From Stachybotrys elegans (taxonomy: Eukaryota; Ascomycota; Sordariomycetes; Hypocreales; Stachybotryaceae), in the NCBI GenBank assembly GCA_020746835.1, contig JAGPNK010000012.1, positions 1 through 64,000 of the forward strand: a stretch of DNA of 64,000 bases, in the 5' to 3' direction. Position numbers and translations under genes: made by a program. Shown here in pieces: positions 24,026 through 36,362 of the stretch. A model generated the notes under the pieces. It was not told the origin of the DNA, made no database searches, and saw nothing but the letters and a program-made list of their open reading frames with translations. How positions within the stretch are numbered: the first letter of the stretch is position 1; every line of letters begins with the position of its first letter.

Positions 24026-24488
24026 AGTTAAAGCTTTCTATTAGTATTATAGTACTCTCTATCTAGGTATAGATTATAATAAGGCTTCTATAGTATAATT
24101 TTATTTAATAAGTTAACTAAAGCGTTCTAGCTAGGCACTAAGCCTTCTATCTAGTCTAGTATATATATCTATCTATTATTTCAGAGGCCTATTGCATTAT
24201 ATGCCTATATATATATAGCTTATAATAGTATATATATACCTATATTTAATCTAGACTAGGTAAGGCTTATATCTAGACTTTAGCTAACCTTAATATAAAA
24301 AGTTATAGCTATCTATAGCTTAGCTACTTAGCTAGTTAGCTACCCTATATAAATAGCCTAATAATAGCCTTATTATTATTTTTCTTTACTATTTATAACT
24401 ATATTAATCACTAGGGTATTAAATACTATCTCTACTATTTATTTACTTTTTACTATTTATACTCTATATTATATACTCTTTTCCTTAT
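24026..24488 (+). mobile_element. Retroposon A, 3' portion with the 75 bp variant insert
   Basis: Runs from AGTTAAAGCTTTCTATT to CCTTATT. It carries an extra segment of about 75 bp near 24225-24300 (GCTTATATCTAGACTTTAGC) that also occurs near 33875-33950 and 57836-57900. It marks a subfamily. Confidence 0.75.
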
Positions 24489-24660
24489 TATTATATAATA
24501 TAATAGAATTATAATAAGATATATATTAAATATATTAAATAATTAATTAATTAAGCTAAGGCTATATATAGTAGGGCTATCTATCTAATAGTATATCTAT
24601 TTAACTCTATTTACTAATTTATTTACTAACTTATTTACTCTATAATAACTACCCTCCTTA
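24489..24660 (-). repeat. Copia-like LTR remnant W, second copy
   Basis: Inverse of 17520-17655. On the minus strand a purine tract, AAGGAGGGTAG, comes first, followed by TTATTATAGAGTAAATAAG, which resembles a polypurine tract followed by an LTR start with TG changed to TA. No internal coding region could be assigned. Confidence 0.4.
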
Positions 24661-24711
24661 AAAAATTTAGTTATTTTAACTAATTAACCTTAGTTTAAGT
24701 ATTTATTTATA

Positions 24712-25479
24712 ATAAGGAAAAGTATATAGAATATAGGGTATAAATAATAGAAAGTAAATAAATAGTAGAGATAGTATTTAGTACTATAGTAATTAATATA
24801 GTTATAAATAGTAAAGAGAAATAATAATAAAGCTATTATTAAATATATAAAGTAGCTAACTAGTAAAGTAACTAAGCTATAGATAGCTATAACATTATTA
24901 TAAGCTATATTAAGCTTAACTATATATAGATATATAATGCAATAGAATATTAAGCTAGCCTTATATATATATATAAAGGGTTAAGGCAGGATTAGTATCT
25001 AGCTAGAAAGCTTTAATTAACTTATTAAATAAGGTTATGCTATAAAAGCCTTATTATAACTATAACTATAATTTATATCTAGATAAAGAGCGCTACTAGC
25101 AATGCTAATAGAAAGCTTTAAGCTAGAAAAGCCTATAATATTACTCTAGACTATTAATAGAGAAAAGCTTATTCTATAGTCTATAGCTATATAAAGCCCT
25201 TAAGCCCCTAGCTTAAAAGAAATAAATTTATTATCTATATCTTACTATTTACTTATACTAGTTAAAATATAAGTAAATAATACTTATATCTATAATAATA
25301 TAATAGAGAGATTAAATCCCTCTATTATATAAGCAGCTATAGCAGCTATAACTATAGTAGTTATAGCTACTACTATAAAAAGGCCTCTTTTTTCTCTACT
25401 AGTTATCTATAAGATTAGTTATTTTAAGAGGTTTAATAATAGTATTATTAATAGTCTAGAAATAAAATAACTTTTATAT
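24712..25479 (-). mobile_element. Retroposon A, 3' half cut by an opposing copy
   Basis: Starts ATAAGGAAAAG after AAGTATTTATTTATA and runs through the antisense TATA box and intron-like motif. It stops at AACTTTTATAT, where a plus-strand A copy begins. Its 5' half is absent on the far side, so this is not a simple nested insertion. Confidence 0.75.
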
Positions 25480-26863
25480 CCCTCCTAAGTATAAGGTTTA
25501 ACAGGCTTATACTGTTGTTTTACTGTCTTTTCTAGCTTACCCTGGACCTATTCTTATATACTGTTGCTAACTAAGTAGGTTCCCTATATTATATATGCCT
25601 AGCTTCCCCTATAGCTCCTTTATATTATATGTCTTCTTATATAGCTATAGCTTCTTTATAGCCGTATAGCTTCTATATATAACTATGGCTTCTAATATAT
25701 TACTTAGACTAGTATATATAGACTAACCCTCTAAGTGCTTTAGCTACTATAGTCTATTCTCTCTATAATATCATGTTATAGAGGCATTAAATATATAATT
25801 TAATAGCAAAAGTAATTAATTTAATAACTAAATTAAAAAACTAACTAAAAACCTATACTAAAAAACCAAGCTAAGAGAGCTCTTTTAAAATAACTCTAAC
25901 TATCTCTAGCTTCTAAAGCAAGCTATATATATATAGTTCTATATCTAAAATCTATTTATAAGATTAACTTTCTAGCTAAGAGACTTATTATTAAAGAGCT
26001 AGCTTACTTACTTTTTTACTTTTTATATTCTAGCTTTAAATTAGCTAGAGAAGGGAGATAGTAGAAGTTATTCTATTTCTAGACTATTAGTAATACTATT
26101 ATTAGATAAATAAGACTATAGCTATAGTTTAAGAGTCTACTAATAACTTATATTAATAAGTTAGAGAAAATCCCTTAGGGTAACTTACCTTATAGATAAC
26201 TTTACTAGTATTAGTAGTAATAGTAGCTAAGGCTACTATAGCTATTAGAGTAGCTATATTATTATAAGTATAGGTATTATTTACTTATATTTTAACTATA
26301 AGGTATAAGTAAATAGTAAAATATAGATAATAAATTTATCTTTTTTAAGCTAGAGGCTTAAAGGCTTTATATAGCTATAAGTATTAAGCTTTTTAGTAGC
26401 TCTATTAGCAGTCTAAAGCAATAGCTTTTTTAGTATTATTAAACCTTTCTATTTATATTACTAATAGTATTCTCTATCTAGACATAGGTTATAATAAGGC
26501 TTTTATAGTATAACCTTATTTAATAAGTTAACTAAAGCTTTTTAGCTAGGCACTAGTAACCTTATATAATAATAGTTAGAGCCTTCTATCTAGTTTAATC
26601 CTGCCTTAACCCTCTATATATCTTAACATTCTATTATATTATATGCCTATATATATATAGCTTATAATATTATAACTACCTATAGCTTAGCCACTTAGCC
26701 ACTTACCTAGTTAGCTGCCCTATATAGATAGCCTAATAATAGCCTAATTATTATTTCTCTCTACTATTTATAACTATATTAGTTACTAGGGTACTAAATA
26801 CTATCTCTACTATTTATTTACTTTTAACTATTTATACTCTATACTATATACTCTTTTCCTTAT
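25480..26863 (+). mobile_element. Retroposon A, full copy
   Basis: CCCTCCTAAGTATAAGG to TTTTCCTTAT. No duplication: the left flank is A sequence and the right flank is Gypsy-X (TATAGACCTAAATA). It contains the extra stretch of about 60 bp shared with the copy at 16376. Confidence 0.8.
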
Positions 26864-27560
26864 TATAGACCTAAATATTCTTTTTTATCTATAATAAAGA
26901 TTAAATCTATCTATCTAACTATAAGACTAGTAATTAATATTAGAAGTTATATTCTAGTTCTAAATAATACCTAATATAATAGCTAAATAGATATTAGTAT
27001 ACTTATTAATAAGTTTAACTATTAATAGAAAAAATACAATAGAGATTAATCCTACTAGCTAATTATTAAAAAGAATAGATAAATAGTCTTTACTTAATAA
27101 ATCTAAAGCTATATAGACCTTAATAAATTAATTAGCTAATAATAAGCTCTATTTATTAAATTAAGATTCTATATATAGTTTATAAATTTCTATCTTTTTT
27201 ACTTTATACTAATAGTTTTTTATCTAGGTTACTTTAAATAGCTAAGAATTAGATAGATTATCTATAAGCTTATTTCTATATAATAAAAAGGTTAGAATAA
27301 TATTAATTAAAGTATCTATTACATTTAATCTAATAGATATAATAACTATAGACCTATAGAGTTAGATATAGTCTAATATATAGTAGACTTAAAATCTAAT
27401 ATAGTCTATAGCTATTCTAATAATTAGTCTTATTAATAAGCAAATCTAGATAATTTTTAAATAATTCTTTTAATCTAGCTAAATAATCTAGCAATAGATA
27501 TAAGTATTTAATTAAGAATATACTTTTAGAATTAAAAATAACTAGAAAATTATATATATA

Positions 27561-28977
27561 ATAAAGAAAAGAGTATATAATATAGAGTATAAATAGTAGA
27601 GTGTAAGTAAATAGTAGAGATAGTGCCTAGTGCCCTAGTAACTAATATAGTTATAAATAGTAAAGAAGAACAATAATAAGGCTATTATTAGGCTGCCTAT
27701 ATAGGGTAGCCAACTGGCTGAGTGGCCAAGCCATAGGTGGCTGCAATGTCATAAGTCACACTGAGCTCATGCACAGGCATATAATGTAACAAGATGTCAA
27801 GCTAGCAGAGGGTTAGGGCAGGATCTACCAGTAAGTTAGATAATAGTTTATACTGAAATAATAGATATATATACTAGACTAGATAGAAGGCTCTAACTAA
27901 TAGTGCCTAGCTAGAAAGCTTTAGTTAACTTATTAAATAAGGTTATTAATGCTATAGAAGCCTTATTATAATCTATACCTAGATAGAGAGTGCTATAATA
28001 CTAATAGAAAGCTTTAACTAAGCTAGAAAAGCCTATAACTATAACTATATAAGGTTACTATTACTCTAGGCTACTAATAGAGTTACTAAAAAGCTTATTT
28101 AGCCTATAGCTATATAAAGCCCTTAAGCCTCTAGCTTAAAAAAGAAGAATTCCTTATCTATATTACTTAAATCTATTATATCTACTAAAATTAATATTAT
28201 TATAGAATTAAATAGCAATATAAATATAGCTATACAAGCAGCTATAGTAGCTATAGCTACTACTATAGAAAGGCCTCTACCCTTTCTACTAGTTATTTAT
28301 AAGGTAAGTTATCCCAAGTGATCTAATAATAGTATTACTAATAGTAATAGAATGACTTTATATGCCCCTAATATATAGTAATTCTAATAAGAAATTACAG
28401 CTAAAGCCTAGAAAAAAGAATAAAGAAAAGGGCTCTAGGCTATATAAGAGACTAACAATAGAGGCTAGCTATATTAATAACCATAAATAGCTATATATAG
28501 GGCTATAGAGATATATAGCTTGCTTTGGGAACCCTAATAGAATTAGCTTGGTTTTTTAGTATAGGTTTTCAATTGGTTTTTTACTTTAGTTATTAAATTA
28601 ATCACTTTTACTATAAAATTATATACCTAATGCCCCTATAACATAATATTATAGAGAGTAAGAAGAGTTAGAATAGACTATAGTAGCCAAAGCGCTTAGA
28701 GAGTCAGTCAAGCAATATATCAGAAGCCATAGTTATATATAGAAGTGTGTGATATATTGGAAGCTGTAGTTATATGCAAAAGCATATACTATAAAGAAGC
28801 TACAGCTGTATAAGAAGGCTAATATATAATATAAAGGAGCCATAGGGGAAGCTAGGCACACATAATGCAGGGAACCTGCTTAGTCAGCAACAGTATATAA
28901 GAATGGGTCCAGGGTAAGCTAGAAAAGATAGTAAAAAAAAACCAGTGTAAGCCTTTTAAACCTTATGCTTAGGAGGG
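27561..28977 (-). mobile_element. Retroposon A, full copy
   Basis: ATAAAGAAAAG to TTAGGAGGG, flanked by AAATTATATATAT at 27547-27559 and 28978-28990 (13 bp, perfect). The regions 27690-27830 and 28840-28960 are relatively spared by RIP. Confidence 0.9.
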
Positions 28978-29477
28978 AAATTATATATATTAGGTATTTT
29001 AATTTATAAAAGACTATAGTAAGAAAGAAAAATATATATAGAGCTAGAACTAATTTAGTATAGAAGAATATTAATCTATTTACTAATATAGTTAGAGATA
29101 ATATTATAATATAAAAGAGAAAGAATTATATTAAATTTAATATATTATAGCTTTTAAAAGAAAAAGCTCTAATATAATAGATAGATTTAAGATAAAATAT
29201 TAAAAAAAGAATTAAGCTATTTATTAATAATTGGATTAATATATTATAAAAGCAATTCTATTTTAATTATATAGATACTATTTAAAAGCTATTAGAAATA
29301 TATTTTATAGATAATAATATTATAATAGATAAAGATATCTTTATATAGATAATATAACTAATAAGACTGGTAAAGGCTATAGGATTTATAAAATATAATT
29401 AGTTAATAATCTAGATTTATTACTATATTATACTTATATTATAATAATTAGTTATAAAGTCTTTATTTAATTTTATA

Positions 29478-30781
29478 ATAAGGAAAAGAGTATATAATAT
29501 AGGGTATAAATAGTAAATAGTAAATAAATAATAGAGATAGTATCTAGTACTCTAGTAACTAATATAGTAATAAATAGTAAAGAAAAATAATAATAAGGCT
29601 ATTATTAGGTATATAGGGTAGCTAACTGGCTGAGTGACTAAGCTACAGGTAGCTATAATATTATAAGCTATATATATATAGGTATATAATGTAATGGATA
29701 TATATCTATATATATAGAGGGTTAGAGCAGGATTTAATAGAAGGCTCTAATAGTATCTAGCTAGAAAGCTTTAGTTAACTTAAATAAGATTATACTATAG
29801 AAGCCTTATTATAACTATAACTATACTCTATGCCTAGATAGAGAGTGCTACTAGCTCTAACTATAAGGTTATAATACTAATGGAAAGCGTTAACTAATAA
29901 TGCTAGAAAAGCCTGTAATATTGCTTTAGACTACTAATAGAGCTACTAAAAAGCTTAATCTATATCTATAGCTATATAAAGCCCTTAAGCCCCTGGCTTA
30001 AGAGAGATAAATTTATTACTTATATTCTACTATCTATTTATGCCTTATAGCTAATTGAGATAATTAAAATATAAATAAATAATACCTATATCTATAATAA
30101 TATAGCTGCTTTAGTAGCTATAGTAGCCTTAGCTATTACTACTATTAATACTAGTAAAGTTATTTATAAAGTAAGTTACTCTAAGAAATTTTTTAATAAT
30201 AGTATTACTAATAGTCTAGAAATAGAATAACTTTTACTATCTTTTCTCTCTAACTAATTTAGAGATAGAATATAAAAAATAGAAAAGTAAATAGGCTAAA
30301 AAAAAGCTAGCTCTTTAATAATAAGTGTCTTAGTTAGAAAATTAAGCTTATAAATAGATTATAGAGAACCCTAGTATATTTAGCTTGGCTTTTTAGTATA
30401 AGTTTTTAATTTGTTTTTTAGTTTAGTTATTAAATTAATTACTTTTATTGCCTTTGAATTGTATGCCTAATGCCCCTGTAATATAATATGTAATGCATTA
30501 GAAGCCGTAGTTATATATAGAAGGCTGCAAAGGAAGCTATAAAGAAGCTACAGTTATATAAGAAGGCTAACTAGCCTTATATAAGGCAGTGGCTAAAAGA
30601 ACTAAGCAAGAGATAGGTATACTATATAATATAAAGGAGCTATAGAGGAAGCTAGGCGCTAATTATATAATATAGAGAACCTGCTTAGTTAGTAATAAAG
30701 TATAGAAATAGATCTAATATAAGCTAGAAAAGATAGTAAAAAAGAAATAGTATAAGCCTTTTAAACCTTATACTTAGGAGG
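29478..30781 (-). mobile_element. Retroposon A, full copy
   Basis: Flanked by ATTTAATTTTATA at 29465-29477 and 30782-30794, a perfect 13 bp duplication in the Gypsy-X gag-like region. Confidence 0.9.
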
Positions 30782-30849
30782 ATTTAATTTTATACTTAAT
30801 AAATAGCTATTTTATATTAAAAATAAATAGTAAGTAGAAAAAGACTATA

Positions 30850-31047
30850 ATAAGGAAAAGAGTGTATAGTATAGGGTATAAGTAGTAGAAAGTAAATAAA
30901 TAGTAGAGATAATACCTAGTGCCCTAGTAACTAATATAGTTATAAACAGTAGAAAGAAATAATAATAAGGCTATTATTAGGCTGCCTATATAGGGTAGCC
31001 AACTGGCCGAGTAGCTAAGTGGCCGAGCCATAGGTGGCTATAACGTT
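30850..31047 (-). mobile_element. Retroposon A, 198 bp 5'-truncated copy
   Basis: Only the CCTTAT-side 198 bp. Duplication AGAAAAAGACTATA (30836-30849) and AGAAACAGACAATA (31048-31061), 14 bp with two mismatches. Gypsy-X is continuous across it. Confidence 0.85.
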
Positions 31048-31494
31048 AGAAACAGACAATAAGCTTAGTTTTAGTAGATATCTACTAAAAAAGCCTTTTA
31101 AAAATCTATTAATAAATAAAAAAGAATAGAAGCTATTTAAATATAGTATAATTAAAGAGAAGAATAGTCTAGATAGTAATATATACTAGAAATAAAGCTA
31201 GTATAATAATAAAAATCTTAATTAAAATAAGTCTAATAATAAATATCTATAGAATAGATAGTACTAAAACTAAGGCTAGAATAAAAAGCCTTAATAAAAC
31301 TAAAGAAACTAAAGCTAGTTAAATAGTAATAATTATAAGTAAGTACTCTAAAGATTTTATTATAATAGTTAATTTTTCTAATAAGCTTAGTAACTATAAT
31401 TTTAAACCTTTTAATAATAGGTTAAGCTATTATAGAGAAATAGCTAAGTCTACTATAGTAAAATAATAGAGAACTTAATTATTATTAATTTAAA

Positions 31495-32395
31495 AAATAG
31501 TAATATTAAATATTAAATAAATAGAAGTTATATTAGTAATATAATTTTATTTAAATAATAACTTTAATATAATAATAAAGGTTAGCTTAAATAAGCTATT
31601 AATAGGCTTTAAGCTAATAAATATAAATATATCTATAGCTAAGTATAAAAAAATAAATAAAGATATACTAGTTATATTATAATAGCTATATATAGAAAAA
31701 ATATAGTATATTATAATAGTAATAGTAATAATATTAAAGAAATTATATAATATAAAGTATAGATTAATTTAATTTTAATTAAAAAATAAAGTATATATAA
31801 AGCTATATTAAAACTATTTAATATTAGGAAATTTACTAAAAAAGTAATTATAATAAAGAGTAAAGCCATTTAAAGTTTTAAAAAAGAGAGATCTATTAGT
31901 ATATTAATTAAAGTTTTTTAAAAAATAAAAGATATATAATATAGTCTTAGTAATATATTTAATCCTAGAACTAAAAGATAGTAATCCTTTTAATAGATTA
32001 ATATTAAAGCCTAAAAGACTAATATTAATTAATAATAAATAGCTTTAGGTAATTAATAGAATTATTAAAAAGTAAATTATTAAAAAAGATAAGTAATAAT
32101 AAATTAACTATTTTATAAGATAGAAAGAATATAACTAAAAGGATAATAAGTAGATTAAAAGAAAAGAATTAATTTAAATAGTAAGAGTTATTATTAATAA
32201 ATATAAAGCTAAGTATTTAATAAAGATACTTTAGAATAGCCTAAGTAAAAAGATATTAGAATACAAATTAATAAATAGGATCTTTAAAATAAATATTAAA
32301 ATATAGCTTTAGATTAAATAACACAAAATAAAAAGTAGCTTTAAAAGATATAAAGGTAGCTAGTAGCTAGTATAGAGTAATATAATAGTAATATT
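31495..32395 (+). pseudogene. Displaced Gypsy-X integrase block inside gag-like region
   Basis: About 0.9 kb matching 8630-9520 of the first Gypsy-X (end of the integrase and following bases) lies between blocks matching 14800 and 14770 of that copy. Both edges carry AGTAATATTA-like sequence, which also exists at the pre-insertion site. It is either a separately inserted element fragment or a microhomology-mediated duplication. Confidence 0.6.
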
Positions 32396-32480
32396 ATTAT
32401 AATAGAAAAAACCTAATTAGTAAAAAATATAAATTAGCTAAAAAGTTTAAAGCTAATAATAAAGGTTATAAGATAGATAT

Positions 32481-33664
32481 CCCTCCTAAGCATGAGGTTT
32501 AAAAGGCTTGTACTGTTTTTTTTTTACTATCTTTTCTAGCTTACCCTAGACCTGTTTCTATATACTGTTACTAACTAAGTAGGTTTCTTATATTATATAA
32601 CCAGTGCCTAGCTTTCCCTATAGCTCCTTTACATTACATGCTTCTTTATAGTATACGCGTATAGCTTCTATATATAACTACAGCTTCCAATATATCACAC
32701 ACTTTTATACATAACTATAGCTTCTAATACATTACTTAACTAACCCTCTAAGTACTTTAGCTACTATAGTCTATTCTCTCTATAATATTACATTATAAAG
32801 ATATTAGATATATAATTTAAAGGTAGTAAAAGTAATTAATTTAATAACTAAACTAAAAAACTAACTAAAAGCTTATACTAAAAAACCAAGCTAATTATAC
32901 TAGAGCTCTCTATTTCCCTCTTATTAGCTTGATTTTACTACTAAAAGGCTTATTATTAATAAATTAGGCTTTCTTACTCTTTTTACTCTATTGCTTTTTA
33001 TATAGCTTTAGAGCTCTAAAGAAAGGGAAATAGTAAAAGTCATTTTATTATATTTTAAACTATTAGTAATACTAGAGTAACTTACCTTATAAATAACTTT
33101 ACTAATATTAATAGTAATAGTAGCTAAGGTTACTATAGCTACTAGAGTAGTAGAGAGATTTAATCCCTCTACTATATTATTATAGATATAGGTATTATTT
33201 ACTTATATTTTAATTATAAAATATAAGTAGATAGTAGAATATAGATAATAAATTTATCTCTCTTAAGCTAGGGGCTTAAGGGCTTTATATAGCTATAGGC
33301 TACTCTATTAGTAGCCTAAAGCAATGTTATAGGCTTTTCTAGCTTAGTTAAAGCTTTCTAGCCAGGCACTATTAAAGCCTTCTATCTAGTCTAATCCTAC
33401 CCTAACCCTCTATATATATATATCTTAACATTCTATTATATTATATATTTATATATAAGCTTAGTATAGCTTATAACATTATAGCTATCTATAGCTTAAT
33501 TACTTAGTCAATTAGCTACTCTATATAAATAGCCTAATAATAGCCTTATTATTATTTCTCTTTACTATTTATAATTATATTAGTTACTAGAATACTAAAT
33601 ACTATCTTTACTATTTATTTACTTTTTACTATTTATACTCTATATTATATACTCTTTTCCTTAT
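32481..33664 (+). mobile_element. Retroposon A copy replacing part of Gypsy-X
   Basis: CCCTCCTAAGCATGAGG to CTTTTCCTTAT. The left flank corresponds to about 14690 of Gypsy-X copy 1 and the right flank to about 12775, so roughly 1.7 kb of Gypsy-X is missing and no duplication is present. Confidence 0.8.
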
Positions 33665-33701
33665 TATACTTTAGGACTTTTCTATTAGTTATTTATTTAT
33701 A

Positions 33702-35277
33702 ATAAAAAAAGAGTATATAGTATAGGGTATAAATAGAAAGAGTAAATAAACAGTAGAGATAGTACCTAGTATTCTAGTAATTAATATAGTTATAAATAGT
33801 AGAGAGAAATAATAATAAGGCTATTATTAGGCATATAGGGTAGCCAACTGGCTAAGTGGCTAAGCCATAGGTGGCTATGATTTCTTATATTAAGGTTAGC
33901 TAAAGTCTAGACATAAGCCTTGCCTAGATTAGGTATAGGTATATATATACTATTATAAGCTATATATATATAGGCATATAATGCAATAGAATGTTAAGCT
34001 AGCCTCTCGCAGACACACATATATATGTATACATACAGAAGGTTGCGGCGGGGTTATAACTACATAAGGTTGCCAGTGCCCGGCTAGAAAGCTTTAGTTA
34101 ACTCATTAGATAAACACTAACTAACTAAATAAGGTTATACTATAGAAGCCTTATTATAACCTATACCCAGATAGAGAGCGCTATAATGCTAATAAAAAGC
34201 TTTAACTAAGCTAGAAAAGTCTATAACTGCAACCATATAAGATTGCTATTACTCTAGGCTGCTAATAGAGAAAAGCTTAATTTATACCTATAGCTATATA
34301 AAGCTCTTAAGCCCCTAGCTTAAGAGAGATAAATTTATTATCTATATCCCACTATCTACTTATATTAGCTAATTGAGATTAAAATATAAGCAAATAATAT
34401 CTATATCTATAATAATATAATAGAGAGGTTAAATTCCCTTGCTAAAGCTACTCTAGTAGCTATAGTAGCCTTAGCTACTACTACTACTAATACTAATAAA
34501 GTTATTTATAAAGTAAGTTACTCTAAGGGATTTTCTTTAACTAATAATAGTATTACTAATAGTCTAGAATATAATAGAATAACTTCTATTACTTTTCTTT
34601 CTTTAGAGCCCTAGAGCTATATAAGAAATAGTAGGGTAGAAAGAGTAAGAAGGCCTAACTTACTAATAATAGGCCTCTTAGCAATTAAATCAAGCTAATA
34701 AGAGGGGGATAGAGAGCCCTAGTGTAAATAGAGATATATAGCTAACTTAAGAAGCTAGAGATAGTTAGAGTTACTCTAAGAGAGCTTTAGCTTGGTTTTT
34801 TAGTATAGATTTTTAGTTAGTTTTTTACTTTAGTTATTAAATTAATTACTTTTGCTATAAAATTATATGCCTAATGCCCCTATAATATAACTATATAGCT
34901 ATTAGCACTTACTATAGCGTTTAATTAAATGCTAATACTATTGTAGAGAGCTGTCTAAGAAGAGCTAGCAAGCAATGTATTGGAAGCCATAGTTATGTGC
35001 GGAAGGCTGCAAAGGAACTATAGTTATATAAGAAGATCAACTATCTTTAGATAAGACAGTAGCCAAGGATTGAGAAAGAGCTAGGCATACCATACACTAT
35101 AAAGAAGCTGTAGCTGTGTAAGAAGGCTAACATATAATGCAAAGGAGCCATAGGGGAAGCATGTAATACAGAGAACCTGCTTAGTTAGCAATAGTGTATA
35201 GGAATGGGTCCAGGGTAAGCTAGAAAAGATAGTAAAAAAAACAGTACAAGCCTTTTAAACCTTATGCTCAGGAGGGG
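33702..35277 (-). mobile_element. Retroposon A, longest copy
   Basis: About 1.58 kb, flanked by TTATTTATTTATA (33689-33701) and TTATTTATCTATA (35278-35290), a 13 bp duplication with one C/T difference. It contains the variant insert of about 75 bp near 33875-33950. A less mutated stretch at 33990-34060 still has CpG (for example GCGGCGGGG). Confidence 0.9.
34513..34562 (+). other. Intron-like motif, antisense within retroposon A
   Basis: GTAAGTTACTCTAAGGGAT opens a stretch of 50 bp ending ATTACTAATAG. This is the size and layout of a small fungal intron (GTAAGT donor, CTAAT-type branch site, TAG acceptor). It recurs in most full A copies. It is antisense to the inferred direction of retroposition. 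The match could be chance. Confidence 0.35.
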
Positions 35278-35900
35278 TTATTTATCTATAAGTTTAATTA
35301 AAATTAAAATATTATAATTAGTCTATATAAACTAAAAGTATTATATATAATACTAATAGATTTTTATAATAGTCTATTATTTATATAGAGATATATAAAT
35401 TATTAATTAAAGCTATATAATAAGTTTATTAAAGTATATATTAATAATATTATAGTATTTAGTAATATATATAAGAATTATCTATAATATCTAGAGTTTA
35501 TATTTAAGCTATTTAAGAGATTAAGATTAATAATATCTTTAATAAAGTCTTTTATTAAATATCTATTAGTTAGTTTACTAGGCTTTAGAGTAAATATATT
35601 AAATCTAAGTATGATAGAATATTAAATATAGGGAATTATAAAAATAAATATATTAATAATATTAATAGACCTAGAGACTTACTTTAGTATAGTAACTTTT
35701 CTTTATTATTTTATCTATAAGTTTTAAATAAGAACTTAACCTTTAGAAGCCTATAAAACTAATTTATTAAAAAGATTATAAAAGATAGAGAAGATAGTTA
35801 AAAAAGTTAATAAAAAGCTTTAAGAATTTAAAATATTTAAAGTAATATTTAAATCTATAGCTATAAAGAAAGAGTTATTTAATATACTATAGACTAAGCT
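35278..35900 (+). pseudogene. Gypsy-X reverse transcriptase remnant, copy 2
   Basis: Continues from 33665-33701 across the A copy. The block around 35430-35465 encodes the broken YINNIIVFSN box, and LLGFRVNILNLS-like residues follow near 35575-35610. It aligns with 12177-12790 of the opposite strand. Stops abound. Confidence 0.75.
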
Positions 35901-36362
35901 AATATTAAAGATATTTTTATATTATTATAACTCTAATTAATAGCTATACTTAAGGATTAATATATCTAGAAAAAGTATAGAACTCTTTACTTTCTATTTA
36001 GAAAATAATAATTATAATAAAATAGAATAAATATCTATAAAGAAAATATAGCTTATTATATTTTTAAGCTAATTACTATTTAAGATAGAAAAATAATATT
36101 AATTAATAAAGCTAGAGATAGTATATTTAGTATAGATATATTAGAAGCTATATATTATAATATAATTATTAATAAAATAAATAATTATTTTAACTAACTA
36201 TATAGTAATAAAAGATATTATAGAATATATAACTATATTAACTTTAAATCTAGTTAAGATAAACTATAGACTTATAATAGTCTTTATTTACTTAAGTTAG
36301 TACTAGCTAGATATTTAATATATTCTAAATAAAATAAAATAAATATTAAATACCTTTTTATA

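Larger units (their letters stand above)
26864..31490 (+). pseudogene. Gypsy-X gag-like region, copy 2
   Basis: Blocks 26864-27559, 28991-29464, 30795-30849 and 31048-31490 align with 14800-16375 of the opposite strand. Three A insertions with duplications separate them. The blocks rejoin into one collinear stretch. No gag domain could be read with certainty. Confidence 0.5.
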
